Assembly (NCBI GenBank): GCA_031553195.1
Contig: JAVBLV010000044.1
Span: 1-53,543 of the forward strand
Source of the DNA: JAVBLV01 sp031553195
GTDB taxonomy: Bacteria > Bacteroidota > Bacteroidia > Bacteroidales > P3
Length of the DNA: 53,543 nucleotides
Direction of reading: 5' to 3'
Shown here: in pieces, positions 42,264 to 51,800 of the stretch
Layout: each line of letters begins with the position of its first letter
How positions within the stretch are numbered: the first letter of the stretch is position 1
Translations under genes and position numbers: made by a program
Notes under the pieces: model-generated
Databases searched by the model: none
Told to the model about the DNA's origin: nothing
Seen by the model: the letters and a program-made list of their open reading frames with translations, nothing else

Positions 42264-44309
42264 TTACCAAACAACGCATCTTTTGTCTTCCGGTAAATAC
42301 ATGGCGTCTCCTTCTTTAATGCCAAAGGCATCCAAAAATTCTTTTATGTGCGGCAAAGTTCCGTTCACGCGCCAACGTCCCAAAGAATGAACGTCCATAT
42401 TGGTTAAGCGCAATATTTCCTGATCCCTGATATTTCCTGCCCAAACATTGGCATAAGCTAAAAAGAAACGTTGTTCAGGCGTAAAACCGTCCATTTCTTT
42501 TACGGGATTTTGTTTTAACGCTTTTTGGAAAGCGGCGTAGGAAAGCAATATTCCGCCTTGGTCGGCAATATTTTCGCCCAATGTATATTTTCCGTTGGCA
42601 TGCGTAGAATCCAAAACGATGATATTATCAAAATAAGCTACCAATCCGGCAGCTTTGTTTTCGAATTTTTGCGCATCTTCCTTCAACCACCAATCATTCA
42701 GGTTTCCTGTTTTGTCGTACATCCGGCCCTGATCGTCGAATCCATGCGTCATTTCATGCCCAATTACCACTCCAATAGCGCCGTAATTCAAAGCGTCGTC
42801 TCCTTTAGGAAAAAAGAAAGGAGGTTGCAAAATTCCGGCGGGGAAACAAATTTCATTAGTTGTAGGGTTATAATAAGCATTTACCATTTGAGGCGTCATT
42901 AACCACTCGTCTTTGTCGACCGGTTTTCCTGCCTTGGCAAGCATATAATCATATTCAAATTTATTAGAGCGTTTAACGTTTGCCCAATAGGAATCGTTCT
43001 TTATTTCAAGTTTAGAATAATCGCGCCATTTGTCAGGATAACCGATTTTTACGCGGAATGTGCTTAATTTTTCCAGTGCTTTTTGCTTGGTTGTATCGCT
43101 CATCCAGGTAAGACCCTTAATACGGTTTTGCAACGCCTCCTTCAAATTATTTACTAAATCCAGCATCCGTTGTTTCGATTCGGCAGGGAAATATTTAGCC
43201 ACGTACATTTCGCCGACAGCTTCTCCCAACGATCCGTCAACTACGTGCACAACTTGTTTCCAACGAGGTTTCATTTGTTCTTTACCGGAGAGGACTTTTC
43301 CATAAAAGTCGAAATTCTGTTGCAACATGGCGTAATTCAAATAATTTGCGGCAGTGTTGATTAAATTCCAGGTAAGATAAGCTTTTATGTTTTCAACGTT
43401 TTCCTTGGCAAAAAGCAATCCCATATCTTTAATGAATTTATCCTGAGCAACGTTTAAATCTTTTACGTCTTTCAATCCCAAAGAGGAAAAGTATAAATTC
43501 CAATCAAAAGAAGGCGTTAATTTTTGCAGACTTTCGATAGACATCTTATGATAATTGGCTTCCGGATCGCGAAGCGCCTCTTTCGGCAACGAAATTTTAG
43601 CCAACGCAGTTTCAAATGCCATTACGGTTTTGGCGTCTTTTTTCGCTTGTTCGGGCGTAAAACCGGCCAATACAAACATTTTTTCTATATGTAAAACATA
43701 TTTTTCCCTTATTTCGGGCATAGGCGTTTTAGTTCCCAAGTAATATTCCCTTTCGCCCAATCCTAAACCGCCTTGGAAGAGATTGCAAATGTTTGTATCG
43801 CTATTTTTTTCGTCAGCGGCGATATAATTGCTGAAAAAAGGGAAAACGCCTTCTTTGTTTAGCAAGGCCACATGCGCAATGATTTGTTTTTTATCTTGCA
43901 AACCGGCAATGGCTTTCAAATCTTGTTTTAATGGCTCTATGCCGTCTTTTTCCAGTTTTGCGGAGTCCATCCCGATTTTATACAATTCTCCGATTTTTTG
44001 GCCTACGGAACCCGATTCTTGTTTTTCTTTAGATAATTGCTCTATCAATTCGTGGATTTGCTTTTGATTGTCTTCTGCCAACTTATCAAAAGAACCGTAA
44101 CGAGAATACTCCTCTGTTAATGGATGCGCTTTTATCCAACCGCCGCATGCATATTGGTAAAAATCCTGCTTTGGATTGGCCGTAGTATCTAAATTACTTT
44201 TGTCGAAACTTGATTCGGTCATTGTTTGTCCTTTGTTATCGCCGCTTTTACAGCTTACCAATAGCGAAACTGCAACGCCTACGGCGAGTAGTGAATGAAT
44301 TCTTTTCAT
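42264..44309 (-). CDS. M13-family metallopeptidase lipoprotein (PepO/neprilysin-like)
   Basis: 681 residues. The lipoprotein signal (MKRIHSLLAVGVAVSLLVSC, lipid Cys20) is followed by the N-terminal M13 domain (about 40-450) and the C-terminal catalytic domain. The zinc site is H518-E519-M-T-H522 in GVVIGHEMTHGFDDQG, with the third ligand in GENIADQGG. The end, CVVW, matches the conserved C(x)VW of the family. It cleaves peptides outside the inner membrane. Its start lies 124 bases from palindromic element copy D. Single-gene unit with a strong terminator. Confidence 0.95.
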   Translation of the reverse strand: MKRIHSLLAVGVAVSLLVSCKSGDNKGQTMTESSFDKSNLDTTANPKQDFYQYACGGWIKAHPLTEEYSRYGSFDKLAEDNQKQIHELIEQLSKEKQESGSVGQKIGELYKIGMDSAKLEKDGIEPLKQDLKAIAGLQDKKQIIAHVALLNKEGVFPFFSNYIAADEKNSDTNICNLFQGGLGLGEREYYLGTKTPMPEIREKYVLHIEKMFVLAGFTPEQAKKDAKTVMAFETALAKISLPKEALRDPEANYHKMSIESLQKLTPSFDWNLYFSSLGLKDVKDLNVAQDKFIKDMGLLFAKENVENIKAYLTWNLINTAANYLNYAMLQQNFDFYGKVLSGKEQMKPRWKQVVHVVDGSLGEAVGEMYVAKYFPAESKQRMLDLVNNLKEALQNRIKGLTWMSDTTKQKALEKLSTFRVKIGYPDKWRDYSKLEIKNDSYWANVKRSNKFEYDYMLAKAGKPVDKDEWLMTPQMVNAYYNPTTNEICFPAGILQPPFFFPKGDDALNYGAIGVVIGHEMTHGFDDQGRMYDKTGNLNDWWLKEDAQKFENKAAGLVAYFDNIIVLDSTHANGKYTLGENIADQGGILLSYAAFQKALKQNPVKEMDGFTPEQRFFLAYANVWAGNIRDQEILRLTNMDVHSLGRWRVNGTLPHIKEFLDAFGIKEGDAMYLPEDKRCVVW

Positions 44310-44433
44310 TTTGATTTTTATTACTTTACGTGTTAAATTAACCTTTCTCTTATGTTTGAAAGAGATTGCAAAGTAACATTTTTTTGCGCTTATATTCTAT
44401 TTGTTTGAGCGAAAAAATATATAGCGGGGTGTA
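44310..44433. other. Leader region of the M13 peptidase
   Basis: AT-rich. A leftward -7-like box TAACTTTG is not present; the best is TTACTTTG at 44375-44368. The rest of the 304-base gap is copy D of the palindromic element. Confidence 0.35.
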
Positions 44434-44593
44434 AGAGGTTGTCTAAAAATTTTTCCAAGAAGTATTTTGAGTCTAAAAATGCTCTTTTTGTCGGAGTTTT
44501 TACCAAATAGCGCTACTATTCTTGAAAAACCCCGTCTGCAAACTCGCTATTTTTATCTCTCAAAATCTTTTCCATGAAAATTTAAACAATCTC
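44434..44593 (-). repeat. Dispersed palindromic element, copy D (inverted)
   Basis: 160 bp, the reverse complement of copies A-C (for example CTCTATTTTTATC words reversed around ATAGCGCTACTATTCTTGA). Outer ends AGAGGTTGTCTAAAAATTTT and AAAATTTAAACAATCTC are inverted repeats. TA flanks both sides (44432-44433 and 44594-44595). It lies between the stop of the binding lipoprotein gene and the upstream region of the peptidase gene. Confidence 0.9.
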
Positions 44594-44613
44594 TAAAAGA
44601 ATATTCCTATTCT

Positions 44614-45504
44614 TCATTTTTGCATTTTTCCCGCCATAAACCGGATCGCTTTTACGCTACGAGGCCCAAGCACGTCGATCCATGAACTCTCAATAGGATA
44701 AACCTTTTTGTTTTTAACCGCTTTGAGGTTTGTATATGGAAAAGTCTTGCAAAAATTTTCAAAATCTTCGGAACGGATAAAGATATAATCAGGATTGCGG
44801 TCGAAAAGTAATTCCCTGCTAAAAGACCATGTTTGACAATCTTCTGCAATATTTTGTCCTCCTGCCAAAAGAATCATATCATTAATGTGCGTGTTTCCTC
44901 CGGCGGTATAATCGCCGTTTTCTCCAAATCCGACCACATAATAAACGGAAGGATTTTTATCTTGATTTTTAATCTGTTGAATTTTATCGAGTTCTTTTTG
45001 CAATTCCAGAATCAGATTCTCCGCTTCGGTTTGTTTATTTACAATTTTACCCAATATGCGAAAGTTATTAAACAATCCTTCGAAAGATTGTTCTTCTTTA
45101 ATAGCAACTACGGGAATTCCGCTTTTCGACAGAACGTCGACGGCTTGCTTGGGTACCATAGATCCTATCAATACCAAATCGGGATTTAAGGATATGATTT
45201 TCTCTACGTTGATATTTGAAATGCCGCCTACGCTTTGAATGGAGGATACTTGTTGGGGATATTTGCAAAAATCGCATCGTCCGATTAGTTTTTCCTCGCC
45301 TTGAAGACTAAAAATAATTTCGGTTATGCCGGGAGAAAGCGATATAATACGCGTTGGATTTTGCGGAATAAAGACGGTTCTGTTGTATGAATCAACAACT
45401 TTTGTATGGCTTGATTTGGTATCCTGTTTTTTTTCAGGATTGCTGTTACAGGAGAATAACAAAAATGGGAAAAGAAATAAAAATATTTGTTTTGAGTGAA
45501 TCAT
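44614..45504 (-). CDS. ABC-type metal/cobalamin-binding lipoprotein (BtuF/FepB-like)
   Basis: 296 residues. Lipoprotein signal (MIHSKQIFLFLFPFLLFSC, lipid Cys19), then a PF01497-type helical-backbone receptor: RIISLSPGITEIIFSLQGEE, SLNPDLVLIG, and a second lobe with TAGGNTHINDMILLAGGQNI. Such proteins deliver vitamin B12, heme or ferric siderophores to an ABC importer. No permease or ATPase lies beside it in this window, so the ligand is unknown. Start chosen at the ATG that begins the signal peptide. The gene ends 20 bases before palindromic element copy D. Confidence 0.88.
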   Translation of the reverse strand: MIHSKQIFLFLFPFLLFSCNSNPEKKQDTKSSHTKVVDSYNRTVFIPQNPTRIISLSPGITEIIFSLQGEEKLIGRCDFCKYPQQVSSIQSVGGISNINVEKIISLNPDLVLIGSMVPKQAVDVLSKSGIPVVAIKEEQSFEGLFNNFRILGKIVNKQTEAENLILELQKELDKIQQIKNQDKNPSVYYVVGFGENGDYTAGGNTHINDMILLAGGQNIAEDCQTWSFSRELLFDRNPDYIFIRSEDFENFCKTFPYTNLKAVKNKKVYPIESSWIDVLGPRSVKAIRFMAGKMQK

Positions 45505-45757
45505 GTTCGATTATAATTGATTTTTGAAAGTAGTTTGCCTTTTCGAGCAAGTATTTGTAAATACAAATGTAAACATTTTGACAATAATTCCAATGAATAG
45601 GAAGTAAACGAAGTCCTTAAAATATCCTATGGATGTTTAATCTTTTTTTAATTATACAGAATTGAACGATAGATCAACTTCATTTGCCGTTAGCGACTGA
45701 TGGTAAAAGAGTTTTTCCTGTATATTTGCATAGGAATAAATATAAAACGATATAGCC
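45505..45757. other. Divergent intergenic region
   Basis: 253 bases between the divergent lipoprotein and macroglobulin genes. It holds the -7 box of the rightward gene (45721). Nothing else recognised. Confidence 0.4.
45721..45728 (+). promoter_or_regulatory. -7 box for the macroglobulin-like gene
   Basis: TATATTTG, 29 bases before the ATG at 45758. No TTTG at the usual -33 distance. Confidence 0.45.
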
Positions 45758-48700
45758 ATGAAACGATTTATTTTCTTTTTGACGTTTGTCTCGTTGTCTA
45801 CATTTGTATATCCACAATCAAACAGCAATCAAATTGATAAAGCCGAGGAGTTGATAAAAACCGGTTTCCCGAAAGATGCCGCTGTGTTATTGGAAAAAGA
45901 GTTTCCGGATCTTTCATGCGATAAACAAGCGCCCCTATATGTAAAAGCTCATATTTTATACATTACAGCTTTGTCGCAATTCGAAGAAGATGCCGCCAAG
46001 TTATCTATCAATCACTTGAATGAGTATTTATCAGAATGTAGCGAACCGGCCAAACAAATTTTCCATTCCTATTTAGGCGAATTGTATTTGCGGTTGGGAA
46101 ATAGGAGCGCGCGTTTTGAAACCAACGATATAAAATCAACGAACAGCGATCTTTCCACTTGGAGCAAAAAACAGTTCGAAGAAAAGGCATTACATCATTT
46201 CTGGGCTTCAATGAAAAATTCGCAGGAACTTTTTCAAATACCCATTGCCGATTATAATTTAATTATGGATGGAGGCAAGAACAGCGAAACCTATCGTCCT
46301 ACATTATATGATGTTATTACCCACCGTTTTTTGGATAATTGGAATGAGAAACCTTCATTGTCTCAGTATCCTGATTTAATTGCTCCTATGCCTGATTTTT
46401 TGAAAATATCATGGACAAAAGATTCTTCCGGATTTGATTTGACGATGAATGTTTTCCGGAATCTGCTTCGTTTCCATGCTAAAGACGCCAACCCTACGGC
46501 GCTCATTCAGTCCGATTTGGATAGATTGGCATTTTTTACAAACGAAAATACCAACGATAAATGTGTTCCGGCATGGGATTATCTTTTATCAACCTATTCC
46601 GATCATCCTTCCGTAACCTTAGCTGCCTTTGCCAAAGCAAAAACTTGGAGCGGGACCAATTCTTATAATTCCAGAATGAGCGAGAAAGAGCGTTATTTTC
46701 GCGCCGAAGCGGCAAAAATATGTAGAACCTATTCTCAAAAATTTCCCGATTCGGATGGAGGAAATAATTGTGCAACTCTGCTAAAAGAAATAGAAAAACA
46801 AGAGATCAATGCATTACAAATGGAATCCGTATTGGTTCCGGGAAAACCGGCATTAGCTTATTTAAAATTCAGGAACATAACGCATTTGACCTGTCGTATT
46901 TATCAAGTATCTTTAGCGGAAGTCGGCCTTGCTTCAAAGAACGGATATAATGATTTTTTAAAAGATTATACTCGTAAAAACAAACCCTTAAAAGAATGGG
47001 ATGTGCAAATTCCCGATACCAAAGATTATCTCTTTCATGGCGTCGAGTTTGAAATACCGGCTTTGGATAAAACGGGTATTTATCTTTTATTGGCTACGTC
47101 CGATACTTCTTTTTCTGTTGATAAGAGTTTGTTTGCGGCGCAAGGTTTTCAGGTCTCATCCTTATTTCCTGTTTATATGCAGAGTAGCGCTAATAATGTT
47201 TTTTTTATTGTTGCCAACCGGATAACAGGGGAGCCTTTAGAAAATGTTTCCATACAGGTTTTCAATCCGAGAAATCCTACAGCCATTTTAGAAACATTAA
47301 AAACGGCTAAAGACGGAACCGCGCAATTTTCAAAATATTATGAAGGAGGCCTTAGCGCTGTTTTTTCTTTGAATAAAGATTCTCTATATTCCCAGGATTA
47401 TATTTGGAATCCCAAACCCTATAATGATCAACGGACTAATTATTTAAGCATCTCGATTTTTACTGATCGCGCGGTGTATCGTCCGGGACAAACCGTTTAT
47501 TTTAAAGGCGTTTTGACGGAAGTTTCCGAAACAAAAGTAATTCCCGCTGTCAGTAGACATTTGGCCGTCAGTATCCGCGATGTCAATCGTAAAGAAATTT
47601 CCAACCAGACCTATACGTCTAACGATTTTGGGGGTTTCGACGGTTCGTTCAGTATTCCGGTTGGTGTTTTAACAGGTAATATGACAATAGAAACGCCTTA
47701 CGGAAGCGTTAATTTCAGGGTAGAAGAATACAAACGTCCCCGTTTCGAAGTCACATTCGATAAACTAAAAGATGCTTATCAACTGAACGAAGAGGTGAAA
47801 ATAACAGGTAAAGCCATGATGTTAAACGGTTTGCCTTTAGAAAACGCTACGGTTAATTATCAGGTGAAAAGATATGTATTCAGGCCTTTATATTATTACA
47901 AATATATTGATAATTATGCCCAAATAATAAAAACAGGAACCGCTACTACAAAAAGCGACGGTACTTTTGAAATTCCATTTAAAACGCTTGCCGGACAAGA
48001 TGATAAAACAGGTAACTTTTATTATACATTCGGCATAACCGCCGATGTGACCGATATTACCGGCGAAATGCAAAGCGGAAATGTCAGTATAAATGCCGGA
48101 ACCAACAGTGTGCGAATCCGTCTGAATGTGCCTAAACTAGCAATGGGAAAAGAAAATGACAAAGTCGATATTTTATTTCAGAATTTTAATGGAGAAAATA
48201 TTCCTGTTTCCGCTACAATTACCATAGACGAATTGAAACAACCTAAAACGCCTTATATTCAAAGAGAATGGGAGATGCCTGATATAAAGATTATTCCCAA
48301 AGAAGAATTCCTGAAAAAATTCCCTCAATACGCTTATGAAAATGACAGCTTATCGGTTTTAAAACAGGTTTATACAGAAAAAATAGAAAATGCATCCAAA
48401 GATACTTTACTATTAAGCGAAATATTAAAAAAATCGGGTAGTTATCGCATAACAGTCTTTACCATAGATAAATCGGGGACTAAAATAGAAGAAGTTTCGG
48501 ATTTCAACTTTTTAAAAGAAAACGAAAAAGCGTTTCCCATTGCCGAAAATGCGCTTTTTGAAATCAATAAAACCCAAGTAAATATCGGCGATACGGTAAA
48601 AATCATTATGGGATCAGCCGTCAAAGGGGCGAAAGCTTTTTATATGCTGATAAACAATGCCAATATCCTGAAACGAACCTGGATAGAAACCGGTCAAAAA

Positions 48701-51571
48701 ATAAATGTGCTGGAAATTCCGGTAGACTCTTCCATGATGCCGTTATTAACCATTAATTTACAATTGATTCAAAATAGCAAAATGTATGGCTTGCAAAAAC
48801 AAATTTCTGTCGTAGATCCCGGTAAAGAACTAAAAATAGAGGTCAGCGGCATTCGGGACAAAACCTTGCCCGGCGCCAAAGAACGTTGGGAAGTCAAAAT
48901 TACCGGCAAAGACGGAAACCCGGTTAATGCCGCTTTGTTTGCCACCATGTACGATGCGGCATTGGATAAATTTGCAGATCTTTCATGGAATTTTTCGGCT
49001 CGCCCGAATTATCGGTACGCTTATCTGAGTACACAATTGTTAGGTCAGCATTTCTATTCAGTAACAAATAGTTATAATAATTTCTCCGGAGGTTTTTATA
49101 AATGGCCGGCCTATTCTACATTCAATTGGTTTGGATATAGTTTTTATATGCAGGGGCGCGGATCAAAAATGTATAAAATGCTGGCGAATTCGCCTTCCGT
49201 ATCGGCTAATGACAAGGTTCTAGCCGAATCTGCCGCTTTGGGTGTAATTGTATCAGACTCTGCCTTTGATTTGAATGCAAAGCCAGAGACGGAATCCGAA
49301 AGTATCCGGCAAAACTTTTCCGAAACGGCATTCTTTTATCCCGATTTACGTACCGATAAAGAAGGAAATATTATTTTACAATTTACTTTGCCCGATGCGT
49401 TAACCCGTTGGAATATGAAAGCCATTGGATACACGCCCACTCTGCAAATCGGAAACTACGAACACAGCATTGTTACGGAGAGCGATTTTATGGTAATGCC
49501 GAATTTACCAAGGTTTATGAGGGTGGGGGATACCTGTTTTTTGACTGCGCGTATTGCCAACAAAACGGATAAGATTTTATCGGGAGTGGCTAAGATTGTG
49601 TTGGAAGATATGGTTACCGGTAAAGTTTTGATGGGAAACATTATAGGAGGTACGGATATTCCATTTAATATAAAAGGAAATGAAAGTATCACCGTCAGTT
49701 GGAAATACCGGCAACCTGCCAATGCCGAAGCCCTGATGATTCGCATATCTGCTTCGTCGGGCAATTTTACCGACGGGGAAGAACACATTATTCCGGTATT
49801 ACCTTCGGAAGCGATTTTATTGGAAAGTATTCCGATAGAAATTACCAAGGCAGGAACTCATACTTTCTCTTTCGAAAACCTGTCTACCGGAAACAAAGCG
49901 CAAAGACTAACGGTAGAAATGTCCACTTCTCCGGTTTGGTATGCCATTCAGGCGCTTCCTGTTTTGTCGTCGTATCCTTATGAAAGCGCCGACCAGCTAT
50001 TTAATACTTATTATGCAGCCGCTTTGGGACGACACATTGTAAGCGGCATGCCGCAAATTGAAAAGGTATTCAAGCAATGGCGCAACTTTGAGTCCGACGC
50101 GTTTTTATCGAATCTGGAAAAAAACCAGGAATTAAAAACGGTATTGCTTTCCGAAACGCCTTGGGTAATGGATGCCCAAAACGAGCAAGCCCGCAAACAA
50201 CGTTTGGCGACTTTATTTGATGTAAATAATTTACAGTATTCGCAAAGCCAAGCAATTTCTAAATTACAACAACAACAATTGTCTAACGGCGGTTTCAGTT
50301 GGTTTCCCAATATGCCGGCCAGCGAATTTATTACCCGCTACATTGTTACCGGAATAGGAAAGCTAAAAGCATTGGGTTTAAGTAGCGATGAATTACAGGC
50401 CATTGCGCAAAAAGCCGTCAGGTATTTAGATCAGGAATGGCAAAGAAACTATGAAGAATCAACGAAAAAAGGAGGGAAGTATATTTCTTCTTCATACGAT
50501 ATTTTTTATTTGTATGCCCGCTCTTTCTTTAAGGATATTAAATTAGATGGAAAGCAATCCAAAACGCTGGAAGCGGTTTTAAGCGAATGTATTAAAAAAC
50601 AAACGGAATTTGATTTCAATACAAGGGCCATGTTAGTTTTGGCATCGCATAGGAACAATTATTCCGCCGACGCGCAAAAAATAGCCAAGTCCATCGACAA
50701 TTATTCTATCGGCAATGCTTCTACGGGAAAATACTGGCGTACCCAACAAGGAAACGCGACGGTTTCGGATATTGCCTTAAGTAGTTTGATGGTAGAAGTA
50801 TATAACGAAGTATTAAAAAATAAGACAGCTTCTAATGACGTCCTTACTTGGTTGCTGCGGAACAAACGCACCAACGATTGGAAATCGCCCATGGCCACTG
50901 CCGACGCGGTATATGCTTTAATTTCTTCTTCCGAAACCATATTGAATATTGTACAAGTTTCCATGAAAATTGGACATACCAATATCTCGCCTGAAGGCCA
51001 GGAAGCCGGAACCGGTTACTATAAAGTAGTTTATAACAAGAATGAGATCGAGCCGGATATGAAAACCATTACAGTGGTTACCCCGCAAGACCGGCAAATT
51101 TGGGGAGGCGCTTATTTGCAGTACCAAACCTCTCTTGATAAAGTCAAGGGCGATAAAGATGCGCCGCTTTCTGTGGAACGGGAAATCTTTGTGAAAAATG
51201 GCGAACAGTGGACAAAACTGCAAGAAGGCGCTAAATTACAAGTTGGGGATAAAATTACAGTCCGGTTAACAATCAAAGCCAACCGGGACTTTGAATATGT
51301 TCATGTGCGCGATTTGCGCGCCGCCGCCTTTGAACCGGTAGAACAAACTTCGGGCTATGCGTGGAAAACATTAGGTTATTACCGTTCTGTGCGGGATGCT
51401 TTTGTGGATTTATTCTTTAACAGGATTCCCCGCGGAACCTGGACTGTAGATTATGAACTTTTTGTTACCCAAAACGGCGCTTTCTCTAATGGTTATTCGT
51501 CTGTACAATGTTTGTATGCGCCGGAGTTTTCGGGAACAGGCAATGGTATGAGAGTGGGAGTGGGAGAATAA
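45758..51571 (+). CDS. Bacterial alpha-2-macroglobulin-like protein without thioester
   Basis: 1937 residues, the largest protein in the window. Signal peptide (MKRFIFFLTFVSLSTFVYPQ), then an N-terminal region, macroglobulin domains (MG2 with FTDRAVYRPGQTVYFKGVLT; NFRVEEYKRPRFEVTFD), the A2M domain (about 1170-1270, RTDKEGNIILQFTLPDALTRW), and a C-terminal helical thioester-type domain and receptor-like end. The thioester signature GCxEQ is replaced by YPYESADQL (Ser1410 in place of Cys, Asp-Gln after). It therefore cannot form the covalent trap and may inhibit proteases sterically or act in the envelope otherwise. No lipid Cys, so it is periplasmic or exported. PBP1C, its common partner, lies elsewhere in the window. 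Confidence 0.92.
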   Translation: MKRFIFFLTFVSLSTFVYPQSNSNQIDKAEELIKTGFPKDAAVLLEKEFPDLSCDKQAPLYVKAHILYITALSQFEEDAAKLSINHLNEYLSECSEPAKQIFHSYLGELYLRLGNRSARFETNDIKSTNSDLSTWSKKQFEEKALHHFWASMKNSQELFQIPIADYNLIMDGGKNSETYRPTLYDVITHRFLDNWNEKPSLSQYPDLIAPMPDFLKISWTKDSSGFDLTMNVFRNLLRFHAKDANPTALIQSDLDRLAFFTNENTNDKCVPAWDYLLSTYSDHPSVTLAAFAKAKTWSGTNSYNSRMSEKERYFRAEAAKICRTYSQKFPDSDGGNNCATLLKEIEKQEINALQMESVLVPGKPALAYLKFRNITHLTCRIYQVSLAEVGLASKNGYNDFLKDYTRKNKPLKEWDVQIPDTKDYLFHGVEFEIPALDKTGIYLLLATSDTSFSVDKSLFAAQGFQVSSLFPVYMQSSANNVFFIVANRITGEPLENVSIQVFNPRNPTAILETLKTAKDGTAQFSKYYEGGLSAVFSLNKDSLYSQDYIWNPKPYNDQRTNYLSISIFTDRAVYRPGQTVYFKGVLTEVSETKVIPAVSRHLAVSIRDVNRKEISNQTYTSNDFGGFDGSFSIPVGVLTGNMTIETPYGSVNFRVEEYKRPRFEVTFDKLKDAYQLNEEVKITGKAMMLNGLPLENATVNYQVKRYVFRPLYYYKYIDNYAQIIKTGTATTKSDGTFEIPFKTLAGQDDKTGNFYYTFGITADVTDITGEMQSGNVSINAGTNSVRIRLNVPKLAMGKENDKVDILFQNFNGENIPVSATITIDELKQPKTPYIQREWEMPDIKIIPKEEFLKKFPQYAYENDSLSVLKQVYTEKIENASKDTLLLSEILKKSGSYRITVFTIDKSGTKIEEVSDFNFLKENEKAFPIAENALFEINKTQVNIGDTVKIIMGSAVKGAKAFYMLINNANILKRTWIETGQKINVLEIPVDSSMMPLLTINLQLIQNSKMYGLQKQISVVDPGKELKIEVSGIRDKTLPGAKERWEVKITGKDGNPVNAALFATMYDAALDKFADLSWNFSARPNYRYAYLSTQLLGQHFYSVTNSYNNFSGGFYKWPAYSTFNWFGYSFYMQGRGSKMYKMLANSPSVSANDKVLAESAALGVIVSDSAFDLNAKPETESESIRQNFSETAFFYPDLRTDKEGNIILQFTLPDALTRWNMKAIGYTPTLQIGNYEHSIVTESDFMVMPNLPRFMRVGDTCFLTARIANKTDKILSGVAKIVLEDMVTGKVLMGNIIGGTDIPFNIKGNESITVSWKYRQPANAEALMIRISASSGNFTDGEEHIIPVLPSEAILLESIPIEITKAGTHTFSFENLSTGNKAQRLTVEMSTSPVWYAIQALPVLSSYPYESADQLFNTYYAAALGRHIVSGMPQIEKVFKQWRNFESDAFLSNLEKNQELKTVLLSETPWVMDAQNEQARKQRLATLFDVNNLQYSQSQAISKLQQQQLSNGGFSWFPNMPASEFITRYIVTGIGKLKALGLSSDELQAIAQKAVRYLDQEWQRNYEESTKKGGKYISSSYDIFYLYARSFFKDIKLDGKQSKTLEAVLSECIKKQTEFDFNTRAMLVLASHRNNYSADAQKIAKSIDNYSIGNASTGKYWRTQQGNATVSDIALSSLMVEVYNEVLKNKTASNDVLTWLLRNKRTNDWKSPMATADAVYALISSSETILNIVQVSMKIGHTNISPEGQEAGTGYYKVVYNKNEIEPDMKTITVVTPQDRQIWGGAYLQYQTSLDKVKGDKDAPLSVEREIFVKNGEQWTKLQEGAKLQVGDKITVRLTIKANRDFEYVHVRDLRAAAFEPVEQTSGYAWKTLGYYRSVRDAFVDLFFNRIPRGTWTVDYELFVTQNGAFSNGYSSVQCLYAPEFSGTGNGMRVGVGE

Positions 51572-51645
51572 GAGAGTAAGTGAGTAAGTGAGGTAAGATA
51601 AGTAAGATTGTAAGAGAGTGAGATAAGTAAGAGGTGCGTAAGTAA
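51569..51645 (+). repeat. GTAAG/GAGTGAG-type low-complexity repeat
   Basis: Short words AAGAGAGTAAGTGAGTAAGT, GAGGTAAGATAAGTAAGATT and GTAAGAGAGTGAGATAAGTA follow the macroglobulin stop. They share GTAAGATTGTAAGA with the 16-bp tandem repeat at 3350. Confidence 0.7.
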
Positions 51646-51750
51646 AAATTTTTACCATTTTACAGTCTTATGGTTTTGCTATTTCCTATTCACCAATTTT
51701 ATTTCCAAAACTTTTCCTGAAAAATTAAATAATATCTCCTAAAAATGCAT

Positions 51751-51758
51751 ATATTTGT
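51751..51758 (+). promoter_or_regulatory. -7 box for the recombinase gene
   Basis: TATATTTG, 42 bases before the ATG at 51801. Confidence 0.4.
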
Positions 51759-51800
51759 TTCTGTAAAAAAATAGTAGTTATAGAAAATATTTTTTTAGAA

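Noticed and set aside
22646..51571. PBP1C and the macroglobulin-like protein as one operon
   Set aside because: They are often paired in other bacteria, but here they are separated by about 20 kb with many genes in both orientations between them.
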